This document shows positions 27,274 through 34,131 of a DNA stretch of 39,334 nucleotides, one piece after another. Under the pieces are notes generated by a model. That model was not told where the DNA came from, did not search any database, and worked only from the letters and a program-made list of their open reading frames with translations. Location of the stretch: the NCBI GenBank assembly GCA_900542235.1, contig UQNB01000007.1, forward strand, positions 1-39,334. Direction: 5' to 3'. The translations under genes were made by a program, and so were the position numbers. The first letter of the stretch is position 1. Each line of letters begins with the position of its first letter. The stretch comes from an uncultured Collinsella sp. (GTDB lineage Bacteria; Actinomycetota; Coriobacteriia; Coriobacteriales; Coriobacteriaceae).

Positions 27274-28251
27274 ATGCCAAGCGCTCAGGAGCTACAACAG
27301 CAATTTGGTGGGTATCGGGGCGCCATGCCCCGTCCATCAGATTTCGATCTCTTTTGGAAGGATCGCATGGCCGAGGCCGACGCCGTCGGGCTTGACTATG
27401 CGATCGAGACGGCATCGGTCGCCGATGCCGTGACCTGCCAGCTTTTCGACCTCTGGTATACCGGCATGTGTGGCGCTCGCCTGCATGCCAAGTACCTTAA
27501 ACCCGTCTCGGACGAGCCCGTGCCATTGGTACTTCAGTTCCATGGGTATCCGGGTGCAAGCCGCAGCTGGTTTGAGCAGGCGTCGTTTGCGGGCATGGGC
27601 ATGGCACTCATCGCCCTCGACTGCCCCGGCCAAGGAGGTCCCTCCGAGGACATTGGTGGATTTGAGGGCACAACGGTTGCCGGTCATATCGTCGCCGGTA
27701 TCGACGGCGACCCGGCCAACCTCTACTATGTCCGCTTGCACCAAGATATTCGCATCCTGTGCCGCATCGTTCGCGAGCTCGAGGGCATCGATCTTGCGCG
27801 TGTGTTTGTGAACGGCGCGTCGCAGGGCGGCGGTTTGGGCATTGCGACCTGTGCGCTTAACAGCGAGCTTATCAATCGTGCCGCCATCCTCTATCCCTTC
27901 CTGTCAGATTTCCGCCTAGTTTGGGATTTGGATGCCGACGACATTGCCTACGAGGGCCTGCGCTATTGGTCTCGCTGGTTTGACGAGGACTCGACTCGTA
28001 TTGACGAAGCCTATGCCAAGCTGGCGTACTTCGATTCCAAGAACTTTGCCCCTATGGTCAAATGCCCCGTGCTGTTTGGCACCGGCACAGCCGATATCGT
28101 CTGTCCGCCAGCGACGCAGTTTGCGGTCTATAACAACCTGACCTGCGAAAAGCGTCATGAGTTCTTTGAAGGCTTTGGCCACGAGGAGATTCAGGATTTT
28201 GACGATCTGATCATTCCGTTTTTCTGCAAGGGAGGGGAGGCTCATGTCTAA
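27274..28251 (+). CDS. acetylxylan-esterase-family deacetylase, likely sugar/sialate O-acetylesterase
   Basis: The 325-aa alpha/beta hydrolase belongs to the AXE1/cephalosporin-C deacetylase family. It has the oxyanion motif LQFHGYPG (87-94), the nucleophile elbow GASQGGG with Ser183, Asp274 in GTGTADIVCPP and His303 in GFGHEEI, so the full triad is present. No signal peptide is seen, so it acts in the cytoplasm on imported substrate. Family members remove acetyl groups from sugars. Inside this operon, removal of O-acetyl groups from sialic acid before lyase action is the natural inference. ATG at 27274 is the likely start, but the nearest AAAGG is 15 nt away, and a TTG at 27259 is in frame. 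It overlaps the next gene by 8 nt. Confidence 0.85.
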   Translation: MPSAQELQQQFGGYRGAMPRPSDFDLFWKDRMAEADAVGLDYAIETASVADAVTCQLFDLWYTGMCGARLHAKYLKPVSDEPVPLVLQFHGYPGASRSWFEQASFAGMGMALIALDCPGQGGPSEDIGGFEGTTVAGHIVAGIDGDPANLYYVRLHQDIRILCRIVRELEGIDLARVFVNGASQGGGLGIATCALNSELINRAAILYPFLSDFRLVWDLDADDIAYEGLRYWSRWFDEDSTRIDEAYAKLAYFDSKNFAPMVKCPVLFGTGTADIVCPPATQFAVYNNLTCEKRHEFFEGFGHEEIQDFDDLIIPFFCKGGEAHV

Positions 28252-29095
28252 GTGCGAGAGCAATGTTGACGAGCTGATTGTCCCCGGACTCGTGGGAATT
28301 CCTGGAACGGTTTCGTCAAGGCTCGCAGAATATCGGGACTGGCGCGGTGATGTCCAAGCAGATGTTTCTGATTTAGAAACATGCGCTTCGAATCTTGAGA
28401 TTCAAGGCCTGGCCATAACGGCGATTGACTTTGTTAACCCCTGCGCCCGTTACTCGGAGGTCTCCTTTGAGCTCGGTGACGATGCGATTCACGCTCGTTT
28501 GATCGAGCCTGTCGGTCGTGCCCGAGTATCTGAGCGCGTGCCGTTGTGCCTGATGTTCCACGACATCGATCGGCCTGTGCGCGGCTGGCATCACATGACC
28601 AGATTTGCTGCCATGGGGTATGCCGTCCTCGCGCTGGATGACGATGTTGCTGGTGCGGACGACCTGCGGCGGGGGATTTCTTCGCCCGCTTTTGTCGAGC
28701 GCGTCCGTTGGGGTTGCGCGCTGGCGAAGGTGGCGCGCAATCTGGATGGCATGGACCCCGACCGCATCTTTGCATGGGGCGAGGGTCTTGGCGGCGGAGT
28801 CGCGCTGGCGGTTTCTGCTCTGGACGAGCGGGGCCTCGCCTGCACAGCGGTTGCCAATCCGCTTCCTGACGGCCTCGAGGCGCTGTCGTCTCGGGTGCGC
28901 GGATTGGTGCTCATGGGCACATCGCTTATGGATACCGTGAGCGATCCCAAGGGCCAGTTTGCCGTATTCAACGGTCTTGAGTGTGACCGGAGACATATCA
29001 TCTATGCAAAATACGCTCACGAGCGCATCAATGCGTTCGAAAATGAAGTCGTCGACTTTTTTAACCAAACGTTCTACTCGTGTTCTTTGGCCTAG
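28244..29095 (+). CDS. AXE-like alpha/beta-hydrolase paralogue lacking the nucleophilic serine
   Basis: The 283-aa protein aligns with the preceding esterase over most of its length: VPLCLMFHDIDRPVRGW against VPLVLQFHGYPGASRSW, MDPDRIFAWGEGLGGG against IDLARVFVNGASQGGG, and QFAVFNGLECDRRH against QFAVYNNLTCEKRH. The elbow reads GEGLG (179-183), so Gly181 replaces the catalytic Ser. Asp230 and His259 are kept. The oxyanion FHG has become FHD. It is therefore probably a pseudo-enzyme with a regulatory, binding or partner role, perhaps a heteromer with the active esterase since family members are often multimeric. Its intact frame and strong AAGGGAGGGGAGG site argue against a decaying gene. ATG lies in an 8-nt overlap with the upstream gene. 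Confidence 0.85.
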   Translation: MSKCESNVDELIVPGLVGIPGTVSSRLAEYRDWRGDVQADVSDLETCASNLEIQGLAITAIDFVNPCARYSEVSFELGDDAIHARLIEPVGRARVSERVPLCLMFHDIDRPVRGWHHMTRFAAMGYAVLALDDDVAGADDLRRGISSPAFVERVRWGCALAKVARNLDGMDPDRIFAWGEGLGGGVALAVSALDERGLACTAVANPLPDGLEALSSRVRGLVLMGTSLMDTVSDPKGQFAVFNGLECDRRHIIYAKYAHERINAFENEVVDFFNQTFYSCSLA

Positions 29096-29121
29096 ACGGC
29101 CTGGACACTGCCAACAAGAGT

Positions 29122-29140
29122 GGGTGGCATAGGGCCGCCC
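29122..29140 (+). repeat. short intra-operon hairpin before the lyase gene
   Basis: GGGTGGC (29122-29128) pairs with GCCGCCC (29134-29140), with one G-U pair and a 5-nt loop. It lies just ahead of the ribosome site AAGGAG at 29152-29157 in the 68-nt gap. Confidence 0.45.
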
Positions 29141-29163
29141 GCCAGACAACTAAGGAGATTCTT

Positions 29164-30084
29164 GTGGCAACTCAGAAATTCACCGGCGTTATCCCTCCCG
29201 TCGTTGTTCCCGATACCGAAGATCACCAGCTCGACGTTGCCTCCTTTGAGCGCAGCATCAACCGCATGATCGATGCCGGCGTCGATGGCCTGTTCTTCTT
29301 GGGATCCTCGGGCGAGGTCGTCTTCTCCACCGACGAGCGCCGTCGCCAGATTATCGCCGAGGCCGTTCGTATCGTCGACCACCGTGTGCCTGTTCTGGTC
29401 GGCATCATCGATACCGAGACCGAGCGCATGATCGAGCACGGCAAGGTCGCCCAGGAGCTGGGCGCCGATGCCCTCGTCGCCACCTGCCCGTTCTATGCCC
29501 TGCAGGGCATGACCGAGGTCGAGGAGCACTTCCGTATCCTGCACGAGGAGCTCGACCTGCCCATCTTCGCCTATGACATTCCCGTCTGCGTTCACACCAA
29601 GCTCCCCTGGAAGCTCCTTGCCAAGCTCGGCGCCGAGGGCGTCCTTGCTGGCGTCAAGGATTCCTCGGGTGATGACATCTCGTTCCGCTACCTCGTTCAG
29701 GAGAACGAGAAGAACGGCCATCCGATGAGCATTCTCACCGGCCACGAGGTTGTTGTCGACGGCGCCTACCTCGGTGGCGCCGACGGTTCCGTCCCGGGTC
29801 TCGCCAACGTTGAGCCCGAGGGCTACGTGCGTCAGTGGAAGGCCGCTCAGGCTGGTGACTGGGCTACCGTCAAGGCCGAGCAGGATCGCCTCAATGAGAT
29901 TTCGCACATCTGGGATGTCACCTCGGGCGTCCAGGGCTATGCCGGTGGCGTCGGCGCCTTCAAGACCGCTATGAACCTCATGGGTATCTTCGACAGCCCG
30001 ACCATGCCGCGCCCGGTGAAGGCCATGACCGGCGAGAACGTCGAGGCGATTAAGAAGGTCCTCCAGGACAACGGTCTCCTTTAA
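29164..30084 (+). CDS. DHDPS/N-acetylneuraminate lyase family aldolase
   Basis: The 306-aa TIM-barrel aldolase of the DapA/NanA superfamily has GSSGE at 47-51, the active-site Tyr137 in AYDIP and the Schiff-base Lys165 in GVKDSSGD, the same numbering as E. coli NanA. With a ROK kinase and NanE directly downstream it most likely splits N-acetylneuraminate to ManNAc and pyruvate. However, where NanA has Asp191-Glu192 and Ser208 for the sugar tail, this protein has His194-Glu195 and Gly212, so another nonulosonate or keto-acid substrate is possible. The start is GTG at 29164, six bases after AAGGAG; an ATG-initiated extension overlapping the previous gene lacks support. Its stop codon begins a 108-nt palindrome. 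Confidence 0.85.
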   Translation: MATQKFTGVIPPVVVPDTEDHQLDVASFERSINRMIDAGVDGLFFLGSSGEVVFSTDERRRQIIAEAVRIVDHRVPVLVGIIDTETERMIEHGKVAQELGADALVATCPFYALQGMTEVEEHFRILHEELDLPIFAYDIPVCVHTKLPWKLLAKLGAEGVLAGVKDSSGDDISFRYLVQENEKNGHPMSILTGHEVVVDGAYLGGADGSVPGLANVEPEGYVRQWKAAQAGDWATVKAEQDRLNEISHIWDVTSGVQGYAGGVGAFKTAMNLMGIFDSPTMPRPVKAMTGENVEAIKKVLQDNGLL

Positions 30085-30189
30085 AGCTTTTCCAGGCACC
30101 CGACCTCGCCGTTCAACCGTGCGGCCATGACCCATTAGGTCAATGGTCACACGGTTTCTCGGCGATTTCGGGCACCTGGAAAACCTTTA
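30082..30189. repeat. 108-nt imperfect palindrome between lyase and kinase genes
   Basis: The arms at 30082-30111 and 30160-30189 are reverse complements over 30 positions with about 5 mismatches: TAAAGCTTTTCCAGG...TCGCCG against CGGCGA...CCTGGAAAACCTTTA. Inside are a second stem (CCGTGCGGCCAT with ATGGTCACACGG) and a small apical one (TGACC/GGTCA). The element starts at the lyase stop codon. It could fold into a long three-part RNA hairpin or be a small inverted-repeat mobile element. No U-run follows directly. Confidence 0.8.
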
Positions 30190-30257
30190 CCGCGCTGTGA
30201 CGGCTAGCCTGACGGCGCATTTCCTGTAGTTGTTTTTTATCTCCTAAGGAGAGCGAC

Positions 30258-31223
30258 ATGGAGAACAAGTACGTCTGCTCTGTCGATATCGGCGGAACTA
30301 AGATCGCGACTGCCATCATGGAGTACCCGGCTGACGGTAGTGTGCCCCATCCCGTTTTTGAGGCCGAGGTTCCTACCGAGGCCCAGGAGGGCGGCGAGGC
30401 CGTCTTCCAGCGTATCGAGGCGTCCATCAAGGCCGCTCTCGAGGCGAATCCCGATGTCGAGGTCCTTGGCGTCGGGATCGGTGCCGCCGGCGTCGTCGAT
30501 CCCAAGACGGGCGCCATCGCGTATGCCAATGAGATCATGCCCGGCTGGTCCGGCATTCAGTTGGGGCCGCGTCTGCGCGAGGACCTCGGTCTTCCCGTTG
30601 CCGTCGTAGGCGACGTGCAGGCTCATGCTCTGGGCGAGGCTCACTGGGGCGTCGGCAAGGGCAAGTTCTCCGTCTTGTGTCTTGGCATCGGTACGGGCAT
30701 CGGCGGCGCATATGTCGAGAACGGCCGCGTGATGCAGGGCTTCCATGGTGCTGCCGGCCATATGGGCCACATCGAGTGCTCGGCTGCCGCCGGCATTCCC
30801 TGCGCCTGCGGGCGTTCCGGCCATCTGGAGTCGGTTGCTTCGGGCACTTCCATTGGTCGAATGTACGATGAGCGTTTTGGCCGCGTCGACCCCAGCCGTC
30901 CTTCGGTCGGTCGCGATGTGAACGACCTGTGCCGTGCGGGCGACGCAAAGGCGACCGAGGTCATCCATGACGCCGGCTTTGCGCTGGGTGCCAGCTTGGG
31001 CTCGCTCGCTAACATCCTGGACCCTGAGGTCATCGTCCTTTCGGGCGGCGTGATCCACCAAGGTCCCGATTGGCGTTCGCAGACGTGGAAGGATTCGGTG
31101 CACGAGGGCTATGCCAGCCAGGCGCTCGATCCGCTTCAGGACACGCCGATCCTCATCGGTTCGCTGGAGGGCGACGCGCCGCTTATCGGTGCCGCCGAGC
31201 ATCTTCTTGCCTCGTTAAAGTAA
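30258..31223 (+). CDS. nanK: ROK-family sugar kinase, probable N-acetylmannosamine kinase
   Basis: The 321-aa cytosolic kinase has the ROK pattern: ATP-binding DIGGTKIATAIM at 10-21, VGIGAAGVVD, GIGTGIGGA, and the zinc site HIEC...GIPCACGRSGHLE followed by SVASG. Its position between the lyase and nanE predicts phosphorylation of ManNAc to ManNAc-6-P. ROK sequences alone do not fix the sugar, so glucose or GlcNAc remain possible. No DNA-binding domain is present, so it is an enzyme rather than a ROK repressor. ATG at 30258 follows CTAAGGAGAG. A T-rich stretch (GTTGTTTTTTATC, 30229-30241) just before the ribosome site, after a smaller GC-rich hairpin near 30191-30217, may lower read-through from the lyase gene. 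Confidence 0.85.
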   Translation: MENKYVCSVDIGGTKIATAIMEYPADGSVPHPVFEAEVPTEAQEGGEAVFQRIEASIKAALEANPDVEVLGVGIGAAGVVDPKTGAIAYANEIMPGWSGIQLGPRLREDLGLPVAVVGDVQAHALGEAHWGVGKGKFSVLCLGIGTGIGGAYVENGRVMQGFHGAAGHMGHIECSAAAGIPCACGRSGHLESVASGTSIGRMYDERFGRVDPSRPSVGRDVNDLCRAGDAKATEVIHDAGFALGASLGSLANILDPEVIVLSGGVIHQGPDWRSQTWKDSVHEGYASQALDPLQDTPILIGSLEGDAPLIGAAEHLLASLK

Positions 31224-31239
31224 ACGTATCTGCTGTAGG

Positions 31240-31270
31240 AGCCTCCCGAGACAACACGCCTCGGGAGGCT
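31240..31270 (+). repeat. strong intra-operon hairpin between nanK and nanE
   Basis: AGCCTCCCGAG (31240-31250) and CTCGGGAGGCT (31260-31270) form a perfect 11-bp stem with a 9-nt loop. The sequence after it (GTTCTGAG) lacks a U-run. It ends 23 nt before the nanE start. Confidence 0.7.
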
Positions 31271-31293
31271 GTTCTGAGAAAGGTTGCAGCCTT

Positions 31294-31980
31294 ATGACCG
31301 TCGATCCTTTGATTCAATCCCTGAAGGGCAAGCTCGTCGTGAGCGTTCAGGCGTATATGGGCGAGCCGCTTCGTACGCCCGAGACCATGGCTCAAATGTC
31401 TCGCGCTTGCGAGCTCGGCGGCGCTGCCGCCATTCGCTGCCAGGGCCTTGCCGACATTGCCGCCATTAAGGGTCGCTGTGAGGTTCCCGTCATCGGCCTG
31501 TGGAAGGATGGGCACGAGGGCGTTTACATCACGCCGACGCTGCGTCACGCTCGCGCCTGCGTTGCTGCCGGTGCCGATATCGTGGCGATCGACGCCACCG
31601 ATCGTCCGCGCCCCGATGGCAAGACGGTCGAGGATACCTTCCGCCCGCTGCACGAGGAGGGTGTGCTCCTGATGGCCGACTGTGCAACCATCGAGGACAT
31701 TCGCCGTGCTGTTGATATGGGCTTTGACCTGGTATCCACCACGCTTTCTCACGGCGTCGCCGCCATCGACTGCACCATGGCCGATGGCCCCGATCTGCCG
31801 CTCCTGCGTCAGGCGACCGAGGAGTTTCCCGGCCTTCCCATCATCTGCGAGGGCCGCGTGCACACGCCCGAGGAGGCTCGCGCCGCGATCGATGCCGGCG
31901 CCTGGGCCGTTGTCGTCGGCACCGCCATCACGCACCCCACGAGTATTACAAGTTGGTTCAAGGCTGCGCTTGAGGCGTAA
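31294..31980 (+). CDS. nanE: N-acylglucosamine-6-phosphate 2-epimerase (ManNAc-6-P epimerase)
   Basis: The 228-aa TIM-barrel enzyme converts ManNAc-6-P to GlcNAc-6-P. Recognised NanE segments are LKGKLVVSVQAYMGEPL near the N-terminus, AAAIRCQGLADIAAIK, PVIGLWKDGHEGVYITPTL (active-site Lys region), GADIVAIDATDRPRPDG, LLMADCATIEDIRRA and the phosphate-binding ICEGRVHTPEEARAAIDAGAWAVVVGTAIT. The length is exactly typical. This is the most diagnostic gene of the operon: it fixes the pathway to sialic acid or ManNAc use. AGAAAGG lies about 10 nt before ATG. NagA and NagB, needed to complete the route to fructose-6-P, are not in the window. Confidence 0.95.
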   Translation: MTVDPLIQSLKGKLVVSVQAYMGEPLRTPETMAQMSRACELGGAAAIRCQGLADIAAIKGRCEVPVIGLWKDGHEGVYITPTLRHARACVAAGADIVAIDATDRPRPDGKTVEDTFRPLHEEGVLLMADCATIEDIRRAVDMGFDLVSTTLSHGVAAIDCTMADGPDLPLLRQATEEFPGLPIICEGRVHTPEEARAAIDAGAWAVVVGTAITHPTSITSWFKAALEA

Positions 31981-32031
31981 GACAGGCCTCGTATCCGCTC
32001 GGGGCGGTATACTCAATAAAGGCAATTGACC

Positions 32032-32069
32032 GCGCGGGATCCGGGTCGCCGGGTCCCGCGCTTGTTTTT
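32032..32069 (+). terminator. terminator of the sialic-acid-type operon, abutting the rapZ ribosome site
   Basis: GCGCGGGATCCGG (32032-32044) pairs over all 13 positions (one G-U) with CCGGGTCCCGCGC (32049-32061), loop GTCG, followed by TTGTTTTTGG. This is a strong intrinsic terminator. It directly abuts GGGAGG, the rapZ ribosome site. A TATACT at 32008-32013 upstream would place the hairpin inside a rapZ leader, as in attenuation. Confidence 0.88.
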
Positions 32070-32081
32070 GGGAGGCAGCGC

Positions 32082-33002
32082 ATGCAAAAGGGAGATGCCA
32101 TGGATGCGGCGGAGCGCTCGGAGCGCATCCCCGATATCGTCATCATCACCGGAATGTCCGGATCGGGCCGCACACAGGCCATGCACGTGTTTGAGGACAT
32201 GGGCTATTTTTGCATCGATAACCTGCCTCCGCGTCTGATCGCCCAGCTTGCCGAGCTCGTCGGCATCAATACGGGCGTGGGCAGGCATCTCGCCGTCACC
32301 TGCGATTTGCGTAGCCAGGGACTGTTTGACGAGTTGCTCGATGCGGTCGCCGCGCTCGAAGAACACGAGATGAGCTGCGACATCGTGTTCCTAGAGGCTT
32401 CTGACGAGGTGCTGATCCGTCGTTATAGCGAAAACCGCCGCCGTCATCCCATTGCCAAACCGGGGGAGACTACGGCCGATGCCATTCAGCGCGAGCGCCT
32501 TCAGCTGCAGGGCGTGCGCGATCGAGCCGATATGATTATCGACACGAGCCGTCTGCGCACCTCTGCGCTGCGCAACAAGCTACGTATGGCATTTTCCGAA
32601 CTGTCCGACCAACAGCTCATGGACGTCCATGTGTTCTCGTTTGGCTTTAAGCACGGCATGCCCGTCGAGGCGGACATTATGATCGACGTCCGCTTCCTGC
32701 CCAATCCGTTCTACGATCCCGAGATGCGCACGATGACCGGTCTCGATAAAAAGGTCTCGGATTTTGTTCTGGACCATCCCAAGACGCAGGAGTTTTGGAA
32801 GGCTTGGACACGGCTACTCGATACGGTGATGCCGGGCTATATCGCGGAGGGTAAACCGCAGCTTTCTATCGCCATCGGCTGCACGGGCGGACAGCACCGT
32901 AGCGTCGCCATTGCCGAGGCCACGGCCCGTTACCTGGAAGGCGCCCAGTATCACGTGAGCATCTCCCACCGCGATCTGTCGCGCGCCAACACGAAGGCAT
33001 AG
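32082..33002 (+). CDS. rapZ: RapZ/YvcJ family nucleotide-binding protein
   Basis: The 306-aa P-loop protein has GMSGSGRT at 24-31, in which Arg replaces the usual Walker A Lys, a variant I recall from other actinobacterial homologues. It continues with VFEDMGYFCIDNLPPRLI and the C-terminal half with DVRFLPNPFYDPEMR, ...IAIGCTGGQHRSVAIAE, the domain that binds amino-sugar phosphate and RNA in E. coli RapZ. In Gram-positives its role (linked to competence or cell-wall precursor control) is poorly known. Two starts are plausible: ATG at 32082 after GGGAGG, or ATG at 32100 after AAGGGAG. It ends 6 nt before whiA. The usual partner gene yvcK is not between them. Confidence 0.92.
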   Translation: MQKGDAMDAAERSERIPDIVIITGMSGSGRTQAMHVFEDMGYFCIDNLPPRLIAQLAELVGINTGVGRHLAVTCDLRSQGLFDELLDAVAALEEHEMSCDIVFLEASDEVLIRRYSENRRRHPIAKPGETTADAIQRERLQLQGVRDRADMIIDTSRLRTSALRNKLRMAFSELSDQQLMDVHVFSFGFKHGMPVEADIMIDVRFLPNPFYDPEMRTMTGLDKKVSDFVLDHPKTQEFWKAWTRLLDTVMPGYIAEGKPQLSIAIGCTGGQHRSVAIAEATARYLEGAQYHVSISHRDLSRANTKA

Positions 33003-33008
33003 GCCTGC

Positions 33009-33938
33009 ATGTCGTTTACCGCTGAGGTGCGCGACGAGCTTGCGCGCTGCGAACCCGAATGTGAATACTGCGACTTGTCGACACTTGCCGCCCTCACGCG
33101 CGTGAGTGGTACGCTCTCGCTTACCGGCTCTGGGCGGTATCGTTTGACGGTTGCGACTGAGACGGGAGCCGTCGCACGCACGATGATCACGCTGACACAT
33201 CGCATCCTTAAGCTCAAAACGGAATTCACCGTTCGTAAATCGGTCTTGCATAAGGTCCGTAATTATCTCATTACCCTGCCCGATCAACCCGACCTGGACA
33301 AGGCTCTGGTGCTGCTGGGCATTCTAGACCGCAGGGGAGGGCTCGTCGCTGGTGTTCCCCGACACATCGTTGCCCGTCCCTGCTGCAGGCTTGCCTACAT
33401 CCGCGGCGCGCTCATCGCGGGTGGCTTCGTGGCCGATCCGCGCGGCGATTTTCATTTGGAGATCGCGGTGCAGGGCGAGCAATATGCTAAGGGGCTTTGC
33501 GACCTGTTGGGACAGATTGGGGTCCATGCTCGTGTTAATGCACGGCGGGGGTCATATGCCGTGTACATTAAGAGCGCCGAGGAAATCGAGCATCTATTAA
33601 AGCTGATTGGTGCCAAGCGCAGCGTTGCCGAGATTGAGGAGGCGCGCGCGGTCAAGTTGGTTAAGAACGATGTGAACCGTCGCGTGAACGCCGAGCTCGC
33701 CAACCAGACCAGAAGCGCCGGTGCTGCCCAACATCAGCTTGCGCTTATCGATGAGCTCGAGCAGCGCGGCCTTCGCGATGCGCTTCCGGATGCCTTGGCG
33801 GTCTTTTGCGACCTGCGCGAGCGCTATCCCGATCTGTCGCTGCGTGATTTAGGGGAGATGGCTGACCCTCCCTTGTCGAAGTCGGCCCTCTACCATCGTG
33901 TTTTACGTCTTGAAAAGCTCATTGAAGCAAACAAGTAG
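33009..33938 (+). CDS. whiA: DNA-binding protein WhiA
   Basis: WhiA (309 aa) has an N-terminal LAGLIDADG-homing-endonuclease-like part, seen from FTAEVRDELARCEPECEYC through RPCCRLAYIRGALIAGGFVADPRGDFHLEI. It ends in a helix-turn-helix (LSLRDLGEMADPPLSKSALYHRVLRLEKL) of sigma-region-4 type. It controls sporulation genes in Streptomyces and division or chromosome segregation in Bacillus; in this non-sporing lineage a division role is likely. No homing-nuclease activity is expected. The ribosome site is weak (AGG in CATAGGCCTGC), which fits coupling to rapZ 6 nt upstream. No clear terminator follows. Confidence 0.95.
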   Translation: MSFTAEVRDELARCEPECEYCDLSTLAALTRVSGTLSLTGSGRYRLTVATETGAVARTMITLTHRILKLKTEFTVRKSVLHKVRNYLITLPDQPDLDKALVLLGILDRRGGLVAGVPRHIVARPCCRLAYIRGALIAGGFVADPRGDFHLEIAVQGEQYAKGLCDLLGQIGVHARVNARRGSYAVYIKSAEEIEHLLKLIGAKRSVAEIEEARAVKLVKNDVNRRVNAELANQTRSAGAAQHQLALIDELEQRGLRDALPDALAVFCDLRERYPDLSLRDLGEMADPPLSKSALYHRVLRLEKLIEANK

Positions 33939-33947
33939 TTTAAAGTA

Positions 33948-34059
33948 TTGACGTATATACGGATTTAGCTGCTATTTTATTCTTTAAAACGTTTTAACGT
34001 AAATTTGATTTTCAATTTCGAGCATTCTCGTGAAATTCAAGTCAAAAAAAAGGTATATT
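33948..34059 (+). promoter_or_regulatory. AT-rich promoter region of gap
   Basis: The 193-nt whiA-gap gap is strikingly AT-rich. One candidate is TTGACG (33948-33953) with TATTTT (33973-33978), 19-nt spacing. A second is GTGAAA (34030-34035) with TATATT (34054-34059), 18-nt spacing, preceded by an A-run. An imperfect hairpin (CAATTTCGAG/CTCGTGAAATT) lies between them, around 34012-34037. Highly expressed glycolytic genes commonly have such upstream AT-rich tracts. Confidence 0.45.
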
Positions 34060-34131
34060 AGGCGAGTGGTTAGTTTGTGGGCCTCAACGGCGGGCGCTGT
34101 AGCTTGCGGGGGCCTTACGAAAGGAGACACA

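Noticed and set aside
23402..27415. 1337-codon minus-strand ORF opposite the transporter genes
   Set aside because: Lies entirely antisense to five well-recognised genes, has no family motifs, and arises from codon bias that removes antisense stops.
30780..30845. ROK zinc motif ending GHLE instead of GCLE
   Set aside because: The CxCGRxGHLE form is frequent among actinobacterial ROK kinases and is not unusual.
32105..32131. RapZ P-loop variant GMSGSGRT as a defect
   Set aside because: Arg in place of Lys is, to my knowledge, common in actinobacterial RapZ proteins, so it is not evidence of inactivation.
34030..34131. N-terminal extension of gap (MKFKSKKRYIRR...)
   Set aside because: Reads through a promoter-like, A-rich stretch; the ATG at 34132 has an ideal ribosome site and gives the standard protein length.
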